DNA of 64,000 nucleotides, taken from NCBI GenBank assembly GCA_963849115.1, contig CAWKGK010000009.1, forward strand, positions 682,001 through 746,000, in the 5' to 3' direction. Every line of letters begins with the position of its first letter. The first letter of the stretch is position 1. The position numbers and the translations under genes are program-made. The stretch comes from JACDAL01 sp963849115. GTDB taxonomy: Bacteria; Actinomycetota; CADDZG01; WHSQ01. Of this stretch, positions 42,249 to 51,400 are shown piece by piece. The notes under the pieces were generated by a model that was given only the letters and a program-made list of their open reading frames with translations, did no database searches and was not told the DNA's origin.

Positions 42249-42914
42249 TCACAGAACCAGGGCGAGAACGAAGCCGTCGTGACCCTTGGCGCCCACGGTC
42301 TGCAGCGCGGTCGCGCTCACGCGCGGCTCGGCCGCCAGCTCCTCCATGAAGCGCCGCACGCCCCTGACCGAAGGATCGGTGCTCGCTTCGTCGACCACGG
42401 CTCCGGCACGAACGACGTTGTCGGCGATCATCAAGGTGCCCGTGTCAGAGAGCTCGAGCGCCCAGTGCAAGTAGCGGTCGTTGTTCGCCTTGTCGGCGTC
42501 GATGAAGATGAGATCGAAAGGACCTGAGCCCTCTCGCACCAGCCGGGAAAGCGAATCGAGCGCGAGTCCGACGCGTACCTCGACGACCTCGGCCAATCCT
42601 GCGCGAGCGATGTTGGTGCGCGCGACCTCAGCATTCCCGGCATCGGACTCGAGGGTGACCACACGCCCGCCTTCACCCAGCCCCCGAGCAAGCCAGATCG
42701 TGCTGTAGCCGCCCAGAGTGCCGATCTCAAGGATGTTCTGAGCTCCCCGCAGGCGCACGAGGAGATGCAGCAGCTTCCCTTGAGCGGGCGAAACCTGATG
42801 CGGAGGCAGTCCGGCCTTAAGGCTCTCATCCAGAGCGGCGTGGAGCGTTGCGCCGGGCCGCACGAGCATATCGGCGATGTAGTCGTCGACCGCCGTCCAT
42901 AGCTCTTGCAGCAC
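42249..42914 (-). CDS. SAM-dependent O-methyltransferase (COMT-like)
   Basis: A 221-residue member of methyltransferase family 3 (catechol/caffeoyl-CoA O-methyltransferase type). SAM-binding ILEIGTLGGYSTIWLARGL, then VVTLESDAGNAEVARTNIARAGL, the metal and catalytic region FDLIFIDADKANNDRYLHWALEL, and GTLMIADNVVRAGAV. The start is GTG at 42914. The substrate is unknown. It lies 15 bases downstream of the VOC-methyltransferase fusion on the same strand, so they may form a methylating pair. Confidence 0.88.
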   Translation of the reverse strand: MLQELWTAVDDYIADMLVRPGATLHAALDESLKAGLPPHQVSPAQGKLLHLLVRLRGAQNILEIGTLGGYSTIWLARGLGEGGRVVTLESDAGNAEVARTNIARAGLAEVVEVRVGLALDSLSRLVREGSGPFDLIFIDADKANNDRYLHWALELSDTGTLMIADNVVRAGAVVDEASTDPSVRGVRRFMEELAAEPRVSATALQTVGAKGHDGFVLALVL

Positions 42915-42929
42915 TGTTCCTGCGATCCC

Positions 42930-44114
42930 TCAAGAACCGTCGCACGAAGCAACGACTCGCAGCCCGGCTGCGACAAGGCTTTCGCCGGCAATGCCGGCGT
43001 TCTCGAGCTTAAGGACGCGGCTACCTACGGCAGTGCCGCGCGCGCTCGGCTCAAGCCGCTCACAGAAGGTTCGATAGAGATAGGGAGCGCGCTCGACGAG
43101 CCTTACATCGAAGCTCGCGGCGATCCCACCCAGCATGTCCTCGCCGCTGGTGAGGGGAGGATCGTGGAGGTGTTCGATGCGCCAGCGATCCAAGGGATCG
43201 TCGATATCTGCGTGTCCGCGCGGACCGGCGAAGCTGCTCGGTTGATGATGTCCTGCGTCGTGGGCGTGCTCATCGGTGACGAACAATCCCGCGGCTTGCA
43301 AGACCGACTCGAGGTCGTAGAGCCAGCGCGCGGTGGCGGCATCTACAGACTCGATGTCGAATTCCTCCGCGACCAACAGACCGCCGGAAGCCAGTAGTTC
43401 TTGCGTGCGCTCGAGTGCGGCAGTCAAGGGAAAGATGTGGTGCAATGAACTCCCGAAGAAGACGACGTCGAAGGGCTCGGCTTCGAACGCCAGGAAGTCG
43501 GCCTCGACCGCTCGACCGCCGCGGGCCTCGGCTCGCGCGATCGATTCGGCATCGGTGTCGATGCCGAAGACCTCATAGCCCTCGGCCCCCAGCGCGTGGA
43601 GCAGCTCGCCGTTTCCGCAGCCGACATCGAGAACCCGGGCCGGGGGAGCGGGCAACACCCGCTTCAGGTAGGAGATCGTCTCGGCTGTCGCGACCTGGAT
43701 CGGTTCCGATGAGCCCGCCCCACCCCCGCTTCCGAGCGGCCACATGTCGCCTCGAGAGATCTCGAGCACGTTGCCGGCGGGGTCGGGGAAGTAGAAGGAT
43801 ACGACCTGTTCATTCCAGGTGATCTCGTCGATGATCGCCACATCGCCACCCCGTATGCGTTCCTTCCACCCGTCGTAGTCGTTGGGCTCGCACACAAAAC
43901 AGACGTGGCCGGGGCCCTCGGCCCCATGCGGCGGCGGCCACGATTGCACGGAGCTCTGTTCCGATTCGAACAGCAGCACGAGCGAGTCGCCGATGCGAAA
44001 GGCGACGTCCGAGACCTGCTCGAGCCCGAGCAACTCGCGATAGAAAGAGGCCATGTCCGCGGCCTCGTCGCCCCGGTAGTAGAGGACGGTCTCGAGCACC
44101 GCCTTGAGCCTCAT
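42930..44114 (-). CDS. VOC (glyoxalase-fold) domain fused to a SAM methyltransferase
   Basis: A two-domain protein of about 394 residues. The N-terminal part (1-125) is a vicinal-oxygen-chelate domain (LETVLYYRGDEAADMASFYRELLGL, VSFYFPDPAGNVLEI). The C-terminal part (about 145-394) is a class I methyltransferase with VLDVGCGNGELLHALG, FGIDTDAESIARAE and FDVVFFGSSLHHIFPL. The fusion is one uninterrupted frame. ATG 44114 has TAGGGT 8 bases upstream and precedes the VOC domain; in-frame ATGs at 44177 and 44210 are alternatives. Substrate unknown. Confidence 0.85.
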   Translation of the reverse strand: MRLKAVLETVLYYRGDEAADMASFYRELLGLEQVSDVAFRIGDSLVLLFESEQSSVQSWPPPHGAEGPGHVCFVCEPNDYDGWKERIRGGDVAIIDEITWNEQVVSFYFPDPAGNVLEISRGDMWPLGSGGGAGSSEPIQVATAETISYLKRVLPAPPARVLDVGCGNGELLHALGAEGYEVFGIDTDAESIARAEARGGRAVEADFLAFEAEPFDVVFFGSSLHHIFPLTAALERTQELLASGGLLVAEEFDIESVDAATARWLYDLESVLQAAGLFVTDEHAHDAGHHQPSSFAGPRGHADIDDPLDRWRIEHLHDPPLTSGEDMLGGIAASFDVRLVERAPYLYRTFCERLEPSARGTAVGSRVLKLENAGIAGESLVAAGLRVVASCDGS

Positions 44115-44194
44115 GCGATCAAACCCTAAGACGTCCTGATCATTTGCAGCCTCGCTCACAGCGGGCCCGGTCTGCATTGAGCAGAGCGCCCCCT

Positions 44195-44200
44195 TATCGT
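44195..44200 (+). promoter_or_regulatory. pgeF: -10 element TATCGT before pgeF
   Basis: TATCGT ends 8 bases before the ATG at 44209. No Shine-Dalgarno is present, so the pgeF-yggS-amidohydrolase transcript may start at or next to the codon. Confidence 0.5.
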
Positions 44201-44208
44201 GAACGGGC

Positions 44209-44949
44209 ATGAACTTTCAGCCCCGGCTCGTGAGCCGCACCGAAGCAGGGATAGGCATCCTCTCGGACGAAGGTGCCCGAGCCCAAGGTCTTCTCGTCGC
44301 CTTCACCAACCGCACCGGAGGAGTTTCCGCGGCCCCCTACGACTCCTTGAACCTCGCCGCCCGGGGCGGCGACGATCCCGATGTGGTCGAGCAGAACCGT
44401 GTCCGGGCCGCCCAGGCCGTGGGCTTCGACGCCGCCCAACTTGCTCTGTGCCGTCAGATCCACGGCACCGATGTTAAGGACGTCACGAAGGGCGAGGTGG
44501 GCGTGGTGGGCGAAGCCGACGCCCTGGTGGTGAGAGAGCCGGGGCCGGTGGCCGGAATCCTCACCGCCGACTGCGCCGCCGTGGTGGTGTGGGGCGAGGG
44601 CGGCGCCGCGGTCCTGCACGGAGGGTGGCGCGGCCTCGCCGCAGGAGTGATCGAGATCGGCACCAAGGCGGTGGCCGCGCATACCGCCTACATCGGCCCC
44701 TGCATCCGGGCGTGCTGTTACGAGGTCGGCCCCGAGGTCGTCGATGCCTTCCGAGCAGGCGGTCTGCCGGTGGCGGACGAGCGCCATGTCGACCCGGGCA
44801 CGGCGGCGGACGCGGCGCTCCGTCGAGCGGGCGTCACCAGAATCGCCGGCTCGGCCGTCTGCACCGGCTGCGATCCCTCCTACTTCTCCTACCGGCGCGA
44901 CGGGGTCACCGGGCGCCAAGGCGCCTTCGTGGCGTTGTTGGAACCGTGA
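44209..44949 (+). CDS. pgeF: PgeF/YfiH family (laccase-domain) purine nucleoside phosphorylase/peptidoglycan editing factor
   Basis: A 246-residue CNF1/YfiH-fold protein. Members have been linked to peptidoglycan editing and to zinc-dependent purine nucleoside phosphorolysis or oxidation. Metal and active-site residues are visible: RQIHGTDV, ILTADCAAVVVW (Cys), LHGGWRGLAAGVIE (His) and IGPCIRACCYEVG. The gene sits in the conserved post-ftsZ position before yggS, as in many Gram-positives. The stop overlaps yggS (GTGA). Confidence 0.93.
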   Translation: MNFQPRLVSRTEAGIGILSDEGARAQGLLVAFTNRTGGVSAAPYDSLNLAARGGDDPDVVEQNRVRAAQAVGFDAAQLALCRQIHGTDVKDVTKGEVGVVGEADALVVREPGPVAGILTADCAAVVVWGEGGAAVLHGGWRGLAAGVIEIGTKAVAAHTAYIGPCIRACCYEVGPEVVDAFRAGGLPVADERHVDPGTAADAALRRAGVTRIAGSAVCTGCDPSYFSYRRDGVTGRQGAFVALLEP

Positions 44950-45614
44950 CGCTCGCGAACCGGCTGGCGGAGGTGAAGGGGCGCATCGCTGCGGCCGCCG
45001 CCAACTGCGGCCGGGACGAGTCCGACATCACCTTGGTTGCCGTGTCCAAGACGTTTTCTGCCGAGATCGTGGCGGAGGCGGTCGAGGCCGGAGTCTCGGA
45101 CCTCGGCGAGAATCGCGCCCAGGAGTTCAGAGACAAGGTCGCCGCCCTGGGCTCGATCGCACGATGGCATTTCGTCGGCCACCTTCAGAGCAACAAGGTG
45201 CGCCACGTGGTCGGGAGCTGCGCACTGATTCACTCCGTGGACTCGGCAAGCGTGGCCGAGGAGATCGACGCACGTGCGCAGAGGAACCACCTGATTCAAG
45301 AGGTACTCATCGAGGTGAACGTCTCCGGCGAGGCGTCCAAGCAGGGAGTCGTTCCGGCTGAGGTCCCGGGGCTCCTGGCTCACATCCGCGAGCTCGAGGG
45401 ATTACGTGCCACCGGGCTGATGACTATCCCACCGTGGCCCGAGGACCCGGAGGAGTCACGCCCCTTCTATCAAGAGCTCGCCGAGCTCGCCCGGAGCCAC
45501 GGCCTCGAGCGGCTCTCGATGGGCATGACGAGGGACTTCGAGGTGGCGATCGCAGAGGGTGCGACGCTGGTGCGTGTCGGAGAGGCCATCTTCGGGGCCC
45601 GCAGCCGCCCGTGA
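44946..45614 (+). CDS. YggS/PLPBP pyridoxal-phosphate homeostasis protein
   Basis: A PLP-binding protein with an alanine-racemase-like TIM barrel that buffers cellular PLP. 222 residues: the PLP lysine is in VAVSKTFSAEIV, followed by LGENRAQEFRDKV, WHFVGHLQSNKVRHV, and the C-terminal LSMGMTRDFEVAIAEGATLVRVGEAIFG. The GTG at 44946 overlaps the pgeF stop; the upstream frame overlaps pgeF. Typically found between ftsZ and sepF, as here. Confidence 0.95.
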   Translation: MTLANRLAEVKGRIAAAAANCGRDESDITLVAVSKTFSAEIVAEAVEAGVSDLGENRAQEFRDKVAALGSIARWHFVGHLQSNKVRHVVGSCALIHSVDSASVAEEIDARAQRNHLIQEVLIEVNVSGEASKQGVVPAEVPGLLAHIRELEGLRATGLMTIPPWPEDPEESRPFYQELAELARSHGLERLSMGMTRDFEVAIAEGATLVRVGEAIFGARSRP

Positions 45615-46834
45615 AGCTCGACGCCGAGCGCCTCTGGTCGGCCCTGGGGGAGGTCAACCGTATCGGAGCCACCCCCGTGGGCGGCGCCGAGCGACTCGCC
45701 TGGAGCGATCAGGAGATGCAGGCGCGGCGCTGGTTCGCCGGGCGCGCCGACGACGCCGGGCTCGAGGTGTCCTGGGATGCCGCCGGAAACGTGTGGGGGT
45801 TCGGCGGGCTCGAGCCTGCGGTCGTGCTCGGCTCCCACCTCGACACGGTCCCCGATGGAGGGCGCTTCGACGGCGCCCTCGGGGTCGTGGGCGCGCTGGA
45901 GGTCGTAGGCGAGGCGCGCCGCGAGAGCGTTCCCGGCTGCGAACGCCTTGCGGTGGTGTGCTTCTCCGATGAGGAGGGAGTCCGCTTCGGGCTCGGCATG
46001 GCCGGGAGCCGGGCGGTGGCGGGAACCCTGCAGCCGGCAGAGATCACCGCGGCGAGGGATTCGGACGGGGTGGCGCTGTCGGACTTGCTCGAACAACACG
46101 GCTTCGAGCCGGCACGGGTGCCCGAGGCCCATGCCAACCTTTCTCGCATGGCCTGCTATATCGAGCTCCACGTCGAGCAGGGGATCAGGCTCGAACGCCT
46201 GGGGGTTCCGGTCGGCGTGGTCACCGCAATCGTGGGGCTGAGCGACTTCCACATCGAGGTTACCGGCGAGGCCAACCACGCCGGTACGACCGCTCTGGAG
46301 GACCGCCGCGACGCCCTGCTCCCGGTGGCGCAGGTGGCACTGGCGGCGAGAGAGGTGATGAGCTCTACGGAAGGCGTGGTGGCGACGGTCGGCGCGGCGT
46401 GGGTGACCAACGGGGCGCCCAACATCGTTCCCGGGAAGGCGGGCTGCATCCTCGATGTGCGCGCTGCTTCAGCGGCCGCCATCGAAGCCGCCGCCGAAGC
46501 CATCCTGGGCGCGGGAAGGGCCGCCGCCGAGGCCGCCGGGTGTGAGTTCGAGGCGAGACTGGCCAAGCGCCTGCCCCCGGCGCCCATGGACGAGGAGGTC
46601 GTCGCCGCACTCGAAGCAGCCGCTGCGGACCTCGGTTCGCGGGCCCCGAAGCTCGTCAGCCGGGCGGGCCACGATGCGATGAGCCTGTCCCCCGCGGGAG
46701 TGCCCTGCGGGATGCTGTTCGTTGCTTCTCGGGGGGGGATCAGCCACTCGCCCCTGGAGCGGTCGTCTCAACGGGACTGTGTGCTGGGGGCCGAGGTGCT
46801 GGGGGCCGCGGCCCTGTCCCTGGCGCGGCGCTAG
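45611..46834 (+). CDS. M20-family amidohydrolase (allantoate amidohydrolase/N-carbamoyl-L-amino acid hydrolase type)
   Basis: A predicted zinc-dependent hydrolase of 407 residues. Metal ligands: GSHLDTVPDGGRFDGALGV (His, Asp), SDEEGVRFG (Glu), YIELHVEQG (His) and GGISHSPLE (His). The dimerisation domain contains GEANHAGTTALEDRRDAL. The substrate (ureido or carbamoyl compound) cannot be told from sequence. It is an unusual guest between yggS and sepF but is translationally coupled to yggS (GTGA overlap). A palindromic repeat follows the stop. Confidence 0.87.
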   Translation: MKLDAERLWSALGEVNRIGATPVGGAERLAWSDQEMQARRWFAGRADDAGLEVSWDAAGNVWGFGGLEPAVVLGSHLDTVPDGGRFDGALGVVGALEVVGEARRESVPGCERLAVVCFSDEEGVRFGLGMAGSRAVAGTLQPAEITAARDSDGVALSDLLEQHGFEPARVPEAHANLSRMACYIELHVEQGIRLERLGVPVGVVTAIVGLSDFHIEVTGEANHAGTTALEDRRDALLPVAQVALAAREVMSSTEGVVATVGAAWVTNGAPNIVPGKAGCILDVRAASAAAIEAAAEAILGAGRAAAEAAGCEFEARLAKRLPPAPMDEEVVAALEAAAADLGSRAPKLVSRAGHDAMSLSPAGVPCGMLFVASRGGISHSPLERSSQRDCVLGAEVLGAAALSLARR

Positions 46835-46861
46835 ACGGACCCCCCGACGCGTTCTACGGGC

Positions 46862-46904
46862 CTCAGAGCGCGGAAAACCGCGCCGAGAGGCGCTCAAAAC
46901 GCGG
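46862..46904 (-). repeat. Third, diverged copy of the palindromic repeat
   Basis: CTCAGAGCGCGG-AAAA-CCGCG, then CGCTCAAAACGCG. It shares the hairpin core and the CGCTCAAAACGCG end with the copies at 11.85 and 12.9 kb, but one arm is shortened. It follows the amidohydrolase stop and precedes sepF, so it could also act as a transcript-end hairpin. Confidence 0.7.
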
Positions 46905-46954
46905 AGACCGGCGCGGGCGGGGCCCATAGCCGGATGTTGCGGCCCGGCTCCGGC

Positions 46955-46960
46955 TATTCT
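46955..46960 (+). promoter_or_regulatory. sepF: -10 element TATTCT before sepF
   Basis: TATTCT ends 8 bases before the ATG at 46969; no ribosome-binding site. Consistent with a leaderless sepF-yggT message. Confidence 0.55.
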
Positions 46961-46968
46961 CTGAACAC

Positions 46969-47445
46969 ATGGCCGGGATGTGGAGGAAGACGCTCGTCTA
47001 CCTGGGGCTCGCCGAGGAGGAGGAGCCGGGGGACTACGAATACGACTACGAGCCGGCGGACGGCACTCCGCCGGCCGGGCGTGCCCGGGCGGATGGAGTC
47101 GAGCGGTCGTCCCCCCCTGCACCCCCGCGCAATGCGGTAGTGCGAGCCATGCCCCAGGAAGCAAACCCGCGCGTGCACCTGGTGGAGCCGACTTCGTTCA
47201 ACGACGCTCAGGAGATCGGCGACAAGTTCCGGGAGGGCTTCTCGGTGTTGATGAACCTGCAGGCGGCCGATCAGGAGCTCGGCCGCCGTCTCGTCGACTT
47301 CGCCTCGGGGCTGGCCTACGGATTGCACGGCTCCATGCAGCCGGCAGCAGATCGTGTCTTCTTGATCACTCCGCGCGACGTGAGGGTCTCGGCCGAAGAT
47401 CGGAGGAGGGTCCTTGAAGAGCGAGGCTTGTTCAATCAGATCTGA
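46969..47445 (+). CDS. sepF: Cell division protein SepF
   Basis: Membrane anchor of FtsZ in bacteria without FtsA. 158 residues: an N-terminal amphipathic helix (MAGMWRKTLVYLGLAEEEE), an acidic Pro-rich linker (about 20-65), and the SepF fold (PRVHLVEPTSFNDAQEIGDKFREGFSVLMNLQ, then RRLVDFASGLAYGLHGSMQPAADRVFLITP). The presence of sepF and absence of ftsA are consistent with actinobacterial division. Followed 6 bases later by yggT. Confidence 0.94.
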   Translation: MAGMWRKTLVYLGLAEEEEPGDYEYDYEPADGTPPAGRARADGVERSSPPAPPRNAVVRAMPQEANPRVHLVEPTSFNDAQEIGDKFREGFSVLMNLQAADQELGRRLVDFASGLAYGLHGSMQPAADRVFLITPRDVRVSAEDRRRVLEERGLFNQI

Positions 47446-47451
47446 GCGTCG

Positions 47452-47706
47452 ATGACGATCGTCTGCATCGCCCTGCAGCTCTACGGGTGGATTCTGTTCG
47501 CCCGCATCATTCTCTCGTGGGTTACATCGATGAGTTCGTGGACCCCACCCCTCGCGCTCCAGCCCATTCTCGGGTTCATCTACGACATCACCGATCCTGT
47601 GATGTCGTTCGTGCGGCGTTTCATCCCACCGTTGGGACCCATCGACATCTCGCCGCTGTTCATCTTCCTCGCGCTCACGATCATCACCGGGGCTCTTTGC
47701 AGGTAA
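47452..47706 (+). CDS. YggT family membrane protein
   Basis: An 84-residue protein with two transmembrane helices (about 3-24 and 65-82) flanking a loop with DPVMSFVRRFIPPLGPIDISPL, the YggT signature. The position between sepF and divIVA is conserved in Gram-positive division clusters. A role in envelope or division organisation is assumed from context only. Confidence 0.9.
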   Translation: MTIVCIALQLYGWILFARIILSWVTSMSSWTPPLALQPILGFIYDITDPVMSFVRRFIPPLGPIDISPLFIFLALTIITGALCR

Positions 47707-47733
47707 TTCCGCCTTTCGGAGGGTTTCGTCTGA

Positions 47734-47739
47734 GATAAT
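47734..47739 (+). promoter_or_regulatory. divIVA: -10 element GATAAT before divIVA
   Basis: GATAAT is followed by 7 bases and the ATG at 47747, with no Shine-Dalgarno. It indicates a separate, probably leaderless, divIVA transcript. Confidence 0.6.
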
Positions 47740-47746
47740 TCGTGCC

Positions 47747-48496
47747 ATGGAAATAGGCGCGGACGACATCCAAGAGCAGCGATTCCACGACGCGTGGCGA
47801 GGCTACAACCAGGAAGAGGTCGATGACTTCTTGGACCGGGTTGCCGAGGTGCTGGAACATACGCAGCGTGAGAACGTCGCGCTGAACAAACGCGTCGGCG
47901 AGCTCGAACAGGCGGTCGCCACCAGCCGCGAGACCGAAGAGATGCTCAAGACCACGCTGATATCCGCCCAACAGGCGGCCGAAGAGGCCAAGGCAAAGGC
48001 GCGCGCCCAGGCCGAGATGATGGTCAAAGAGGCAGAAGCACATGCCCGCAAGACCACCGAGGAAGCGCGCGAGCGCAAGGCGTCCAGCGAAGCAGACATC
48101 AGGCGCAGGGTCCAGGACACAGAACGTGAGCATCAGGCCAGAAGGCGCGAGCTCGACGCGTCGATCGACCGGCTCCGTGCTTTCGAGACCGAGCTCAAAC
48201 AGCGGCTGAAGACATTCCTGACCCAGCAGGCGAAGGCCCTCGATACGCTCACCGAGAAGGAGCCCCCGACGATCAGGGCCAGCGCCGACCCTCATCGCGG
48301 AGCCGCCCCGCGCGAGGTGCGAGTCTCAGAGCGCGCCGACACCCCCACCAAGGCCACCGGGGATTCGACAGAGGAGCCTCACCCGAAGTTATCAAACGCG
48401 GTCGAGCAACCCGATGAGGTCGTGCTCGAGCCCGAGGAGGAGACGTCCTTCGGCCAGAGGTTGCGGCGCAGCTTCTCTCTCAAGGACGAGGGCTAG
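47747..48496 (+). CDS. divIVA: Polar growth/division protein DivIVA
   Basis: A coiled-coil scaffold that marks curved membrane at poles and septa (Wag31-type in actinobacteria). 249 residues: an N-terminal lipid-binding domain (DDIQEQRFHDAWRGYNQEEVDDFLDRVAEVLE), then a long coiled coil of Ala/Glu/Lys-rich heptads (about 40-165), and a charged, probably disordered C-terminal region ending RLRRSFSLKDEG. The N-terminal motif normally reads F..xxRGYDxxEVDxFLD, and here it is well kept. Convergent with ileS, 2 bases apart. Confidence 0.9.
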   Translation: MEIGADDIQEQRFHDAWRGYNQEEVDDFLDRVAEVLEHTQRENVALNKRVGELEQAVATSRETEEMLKTTLISAQQAAEEAKAKARAQAEMMVKEAEAHARKTTEEARERKASSEADIRRRVQDTEREHQARRRELDASIDRLRAFETELKQRLKTFLTQQAKALDTLTEKEPPTIRASADPHRGAAPREVRVSERADTPTKATGDSTEEPHPKLSNAVEQPDEVVLEPEEETSFGQRLRRSFSLKDEG

Positions 48497-48498
48497 CC

Positions 48499-51400
48499 CT
48501 ACCTCAGGTCGATTCTCACGGATCCCTGATCGAGGCCCAGCTCCGTGGCGTGGGTTTCGGAAGCCGGCGACTCATTGACTTTCACTCGGGTCGCGAGCAC
48601 CTCTGCCGCGATGGCGTCGCGGTGTTGATCTAGCGCCCGTGTGACGGCCTCATCGTCAGATTCGAGCCACAGCTCGATGCGGTCGGCCACCGCCAAGCCG
48701 CTCGCCTTGCGCAGCTCCTGGACTGCGCGTACGACTTCACGCGCGATGCCCTCGGCGATGAGCTCGGCATCGAGCTCCAGGTCAAGGGCCACGCCGTAGG
48801 CGCCCTCGCGCGCCAGCGAGAAGCCTTCACGTCCTTCAATGCGCACGTCGAGCTCGTCTGTGGACAGCGACAGGGGTTCGCCGTCGACGTGGACGACCGC
48901 GGCCCCGGTGGTCTCCAGGGAGTCTGTGAGAGCGTGAGCATCGGCCGCCGACAGCGCGCGTGCGACGTCTTTGACTCTGGCACCAAAACGGGGGCCGAGC
49001 AGCTTGAAGTTGGGTCTGACCGAGTAGGTGACCAGCTCCTGAAGCCCGTGAGCGGCCTCGACCTCCTTGACGTTGAGCTCCTCCGCCACCAGGGGCTCGA
49101 GGCCTTCGAGCAGGTCGGCCTCGGCGCGCGGCATTACGATCAGCGCGCGCGAGAGCGGTTGACGGACTTTGACGCGAGCGTCGGTACGGGCGGCGCGTCC
49201 CAGGGCCACCAGCCGCCGCACCAACGCCATTCCCGTTCGCAGCGAGTCGTTCGTTCGAGCGTCGTCGGGCTGCGGCCAACGGGCGAGATGGACGGACGCA
49301 TGGTCCTCGGCCCCCGTGCCGGTGAGGTTCGTGTAGATCTCGTCGGCGACGAAGGGAGTGAAAGGCGCGCTCAGCTTCGCAATGGTTGTGAGGCATTCCC
49401 ACAACGTCAGGAACGCGGACTGCGTGTCGGCTTCGGCCGCCGACTTCCAGAACCTTCGGCGCGACCGCCTCACGTACCAATTGGAGAGGTCGTCCACCAA
49501 GAGGTCTAGCCTGCGCCCCGCGCCGGAGGCGTCGAACGCTTCGAGCGAGTTCGACATGTGACGTACGGTGTCGTCGAGCTCCGCGAGGATCCAGCGGTCA
49601 AGCTCTGATCTCTGCGCCATCGGAACAGAGCAGCTCGTGGGGTCGAAGTTTTCCAGCGACGCATAGGTAACCCAGAAGGAATAGGTGTTCCACAGCGTCA
49701 GCAAGTAGCGGCGCAGCGATTCCTGGATGATGTCGTGGGACACACGCCGTGCCGACCACGGAGTGCCACCCGTGATCATGTACCAGCGCAGCGCGTCGGC
49801 GCCGTGTTTGTTGACGACCTCCCAGGGGTCGATGACGTTTCCGAGCCGCTTTGACATCTTGCGGCCGTCGGCATCGACGATGTGTCCGAGGACCACGACG
49901 CTCTTGAAGGAGTTGCGGCCTCTTACCAATGTCGCCACCGCCAGCAGCGAATAGAACCAGCCACGCGTCTGATCGATCGCTTCGGAGATGAAGTCTGCAG
50001 GAAAGCGCGCTTCGAAGATGTCCTCGTTTGCGAACGGATAGTGCCACTGCGCGAACGGCATAGAGCCGGAGTCGAACCATGCGTCTATCACACTCTTTGT
50101 TCGCCGCGCCTGCGCTCCACACTGCGGACAGCCGAACGTGACCTCGTCGATATAAGGACGATGCGGATCGAGCTCCGAAAGATCGTTTCCGCAGAGCTCT
50201 TCGAGCTCCGAAAAGGAACCGACACAAGTTAGATGTTCGTTGTTGCAGCGCCATATCGGAAGCGGGGTACCCCAATAACGGTCGCGCGAGAGGGACCAGT
50301 CCACGTTGTTGGCAAGCCAGTCCCCGAAGCGCCCGTACTTGATCGTGGGCGGCTGCCACTCGGTATCGTCGTTGGAAGCCTGCAGCTCGTTTCTGATTTG
50401 CGAGGTGCGGATGTAGAAGTCCTTGCGCGGGTAATAGAGCAGCGGCGTGTCGCACCTCCAGCAGTGCGGGTAAGCGTGCAAGTAGAGTTCGGAGCGGAAC
50501 AACAACTCTCGCTCCTTCAAGTCCTCGACGATGCGGGGATCGGCCTCTTTGACTCCCATTCCCGAGAACGGCTCTCCGCGCTCGACTACTTGGCCCGACG
50601 CGTTGATCATCTGCACGATGGGGAGGTTGTCGCGCTTCGCCACTCCCATGTCCTCTTCCCCGTAGGGGGCGAGGTGGACGATGCCCGAGCCGTCCTCGGT
50701 GGTCACGAAGTTCCCGTGGGTGACGGTGTGGGCCGAGCCTTCGTTGGGCACGAAACCGAAGGGCGGACGGTAGGCGCGGCCGACGAGGTCCTGTCCCTTG
50801 TAGGAGGAAACTGCAGAGAAGCCCTCGCCGAGCAGAGCCGCGGCGCGTGCCTCCGCCACGATTAGGAAGTGGTCCGGGATCAGGGGGTCTTGCGCCTTGA
50901 CATAGTCGATCTCGGGTCCCACTGCTGCCGCCATGTTCGCCAGCAGGGTCCAGGGAGTCGTAGTCCACACCAGCAGGGCGGTGGCCGGCTCGTCCTCGAG
51001 CGGGAACCGGACGTAGACGGAGGGGTCCTTGACCATCTTGTAGGCATCCGGCTGATGCTGTTCGTGAGAGGAGAGCGCAGTCTCGCAGCGGGGGCAGTAC
51101 GGGACGACCTTGAAGTCCTCCTCCAAGAGCCCCTTGTCCCATATCTGCTTGAGCAGCCACCACACGCTCTCGACGTAGTCGCGCGACATCGTCCAATAGG
51201 CACCGTCGAGATCGAGCCAGAAGCCGATGCGGTCGGTCAGCCGTGCCCAGTCGTCGACGTACTCGGTGACCGACTCCCGGCATAGCTCAACGAAGGCGGC
51301 GATGCCGACCTCCTCCTCGATTTGGCGTTTGTGCGTGATGCCCAGCTTCTTCTCGGCGTCGATCTCCACGCCCAGGCCGTGGCAGTCCCAGCCGCCCTTC

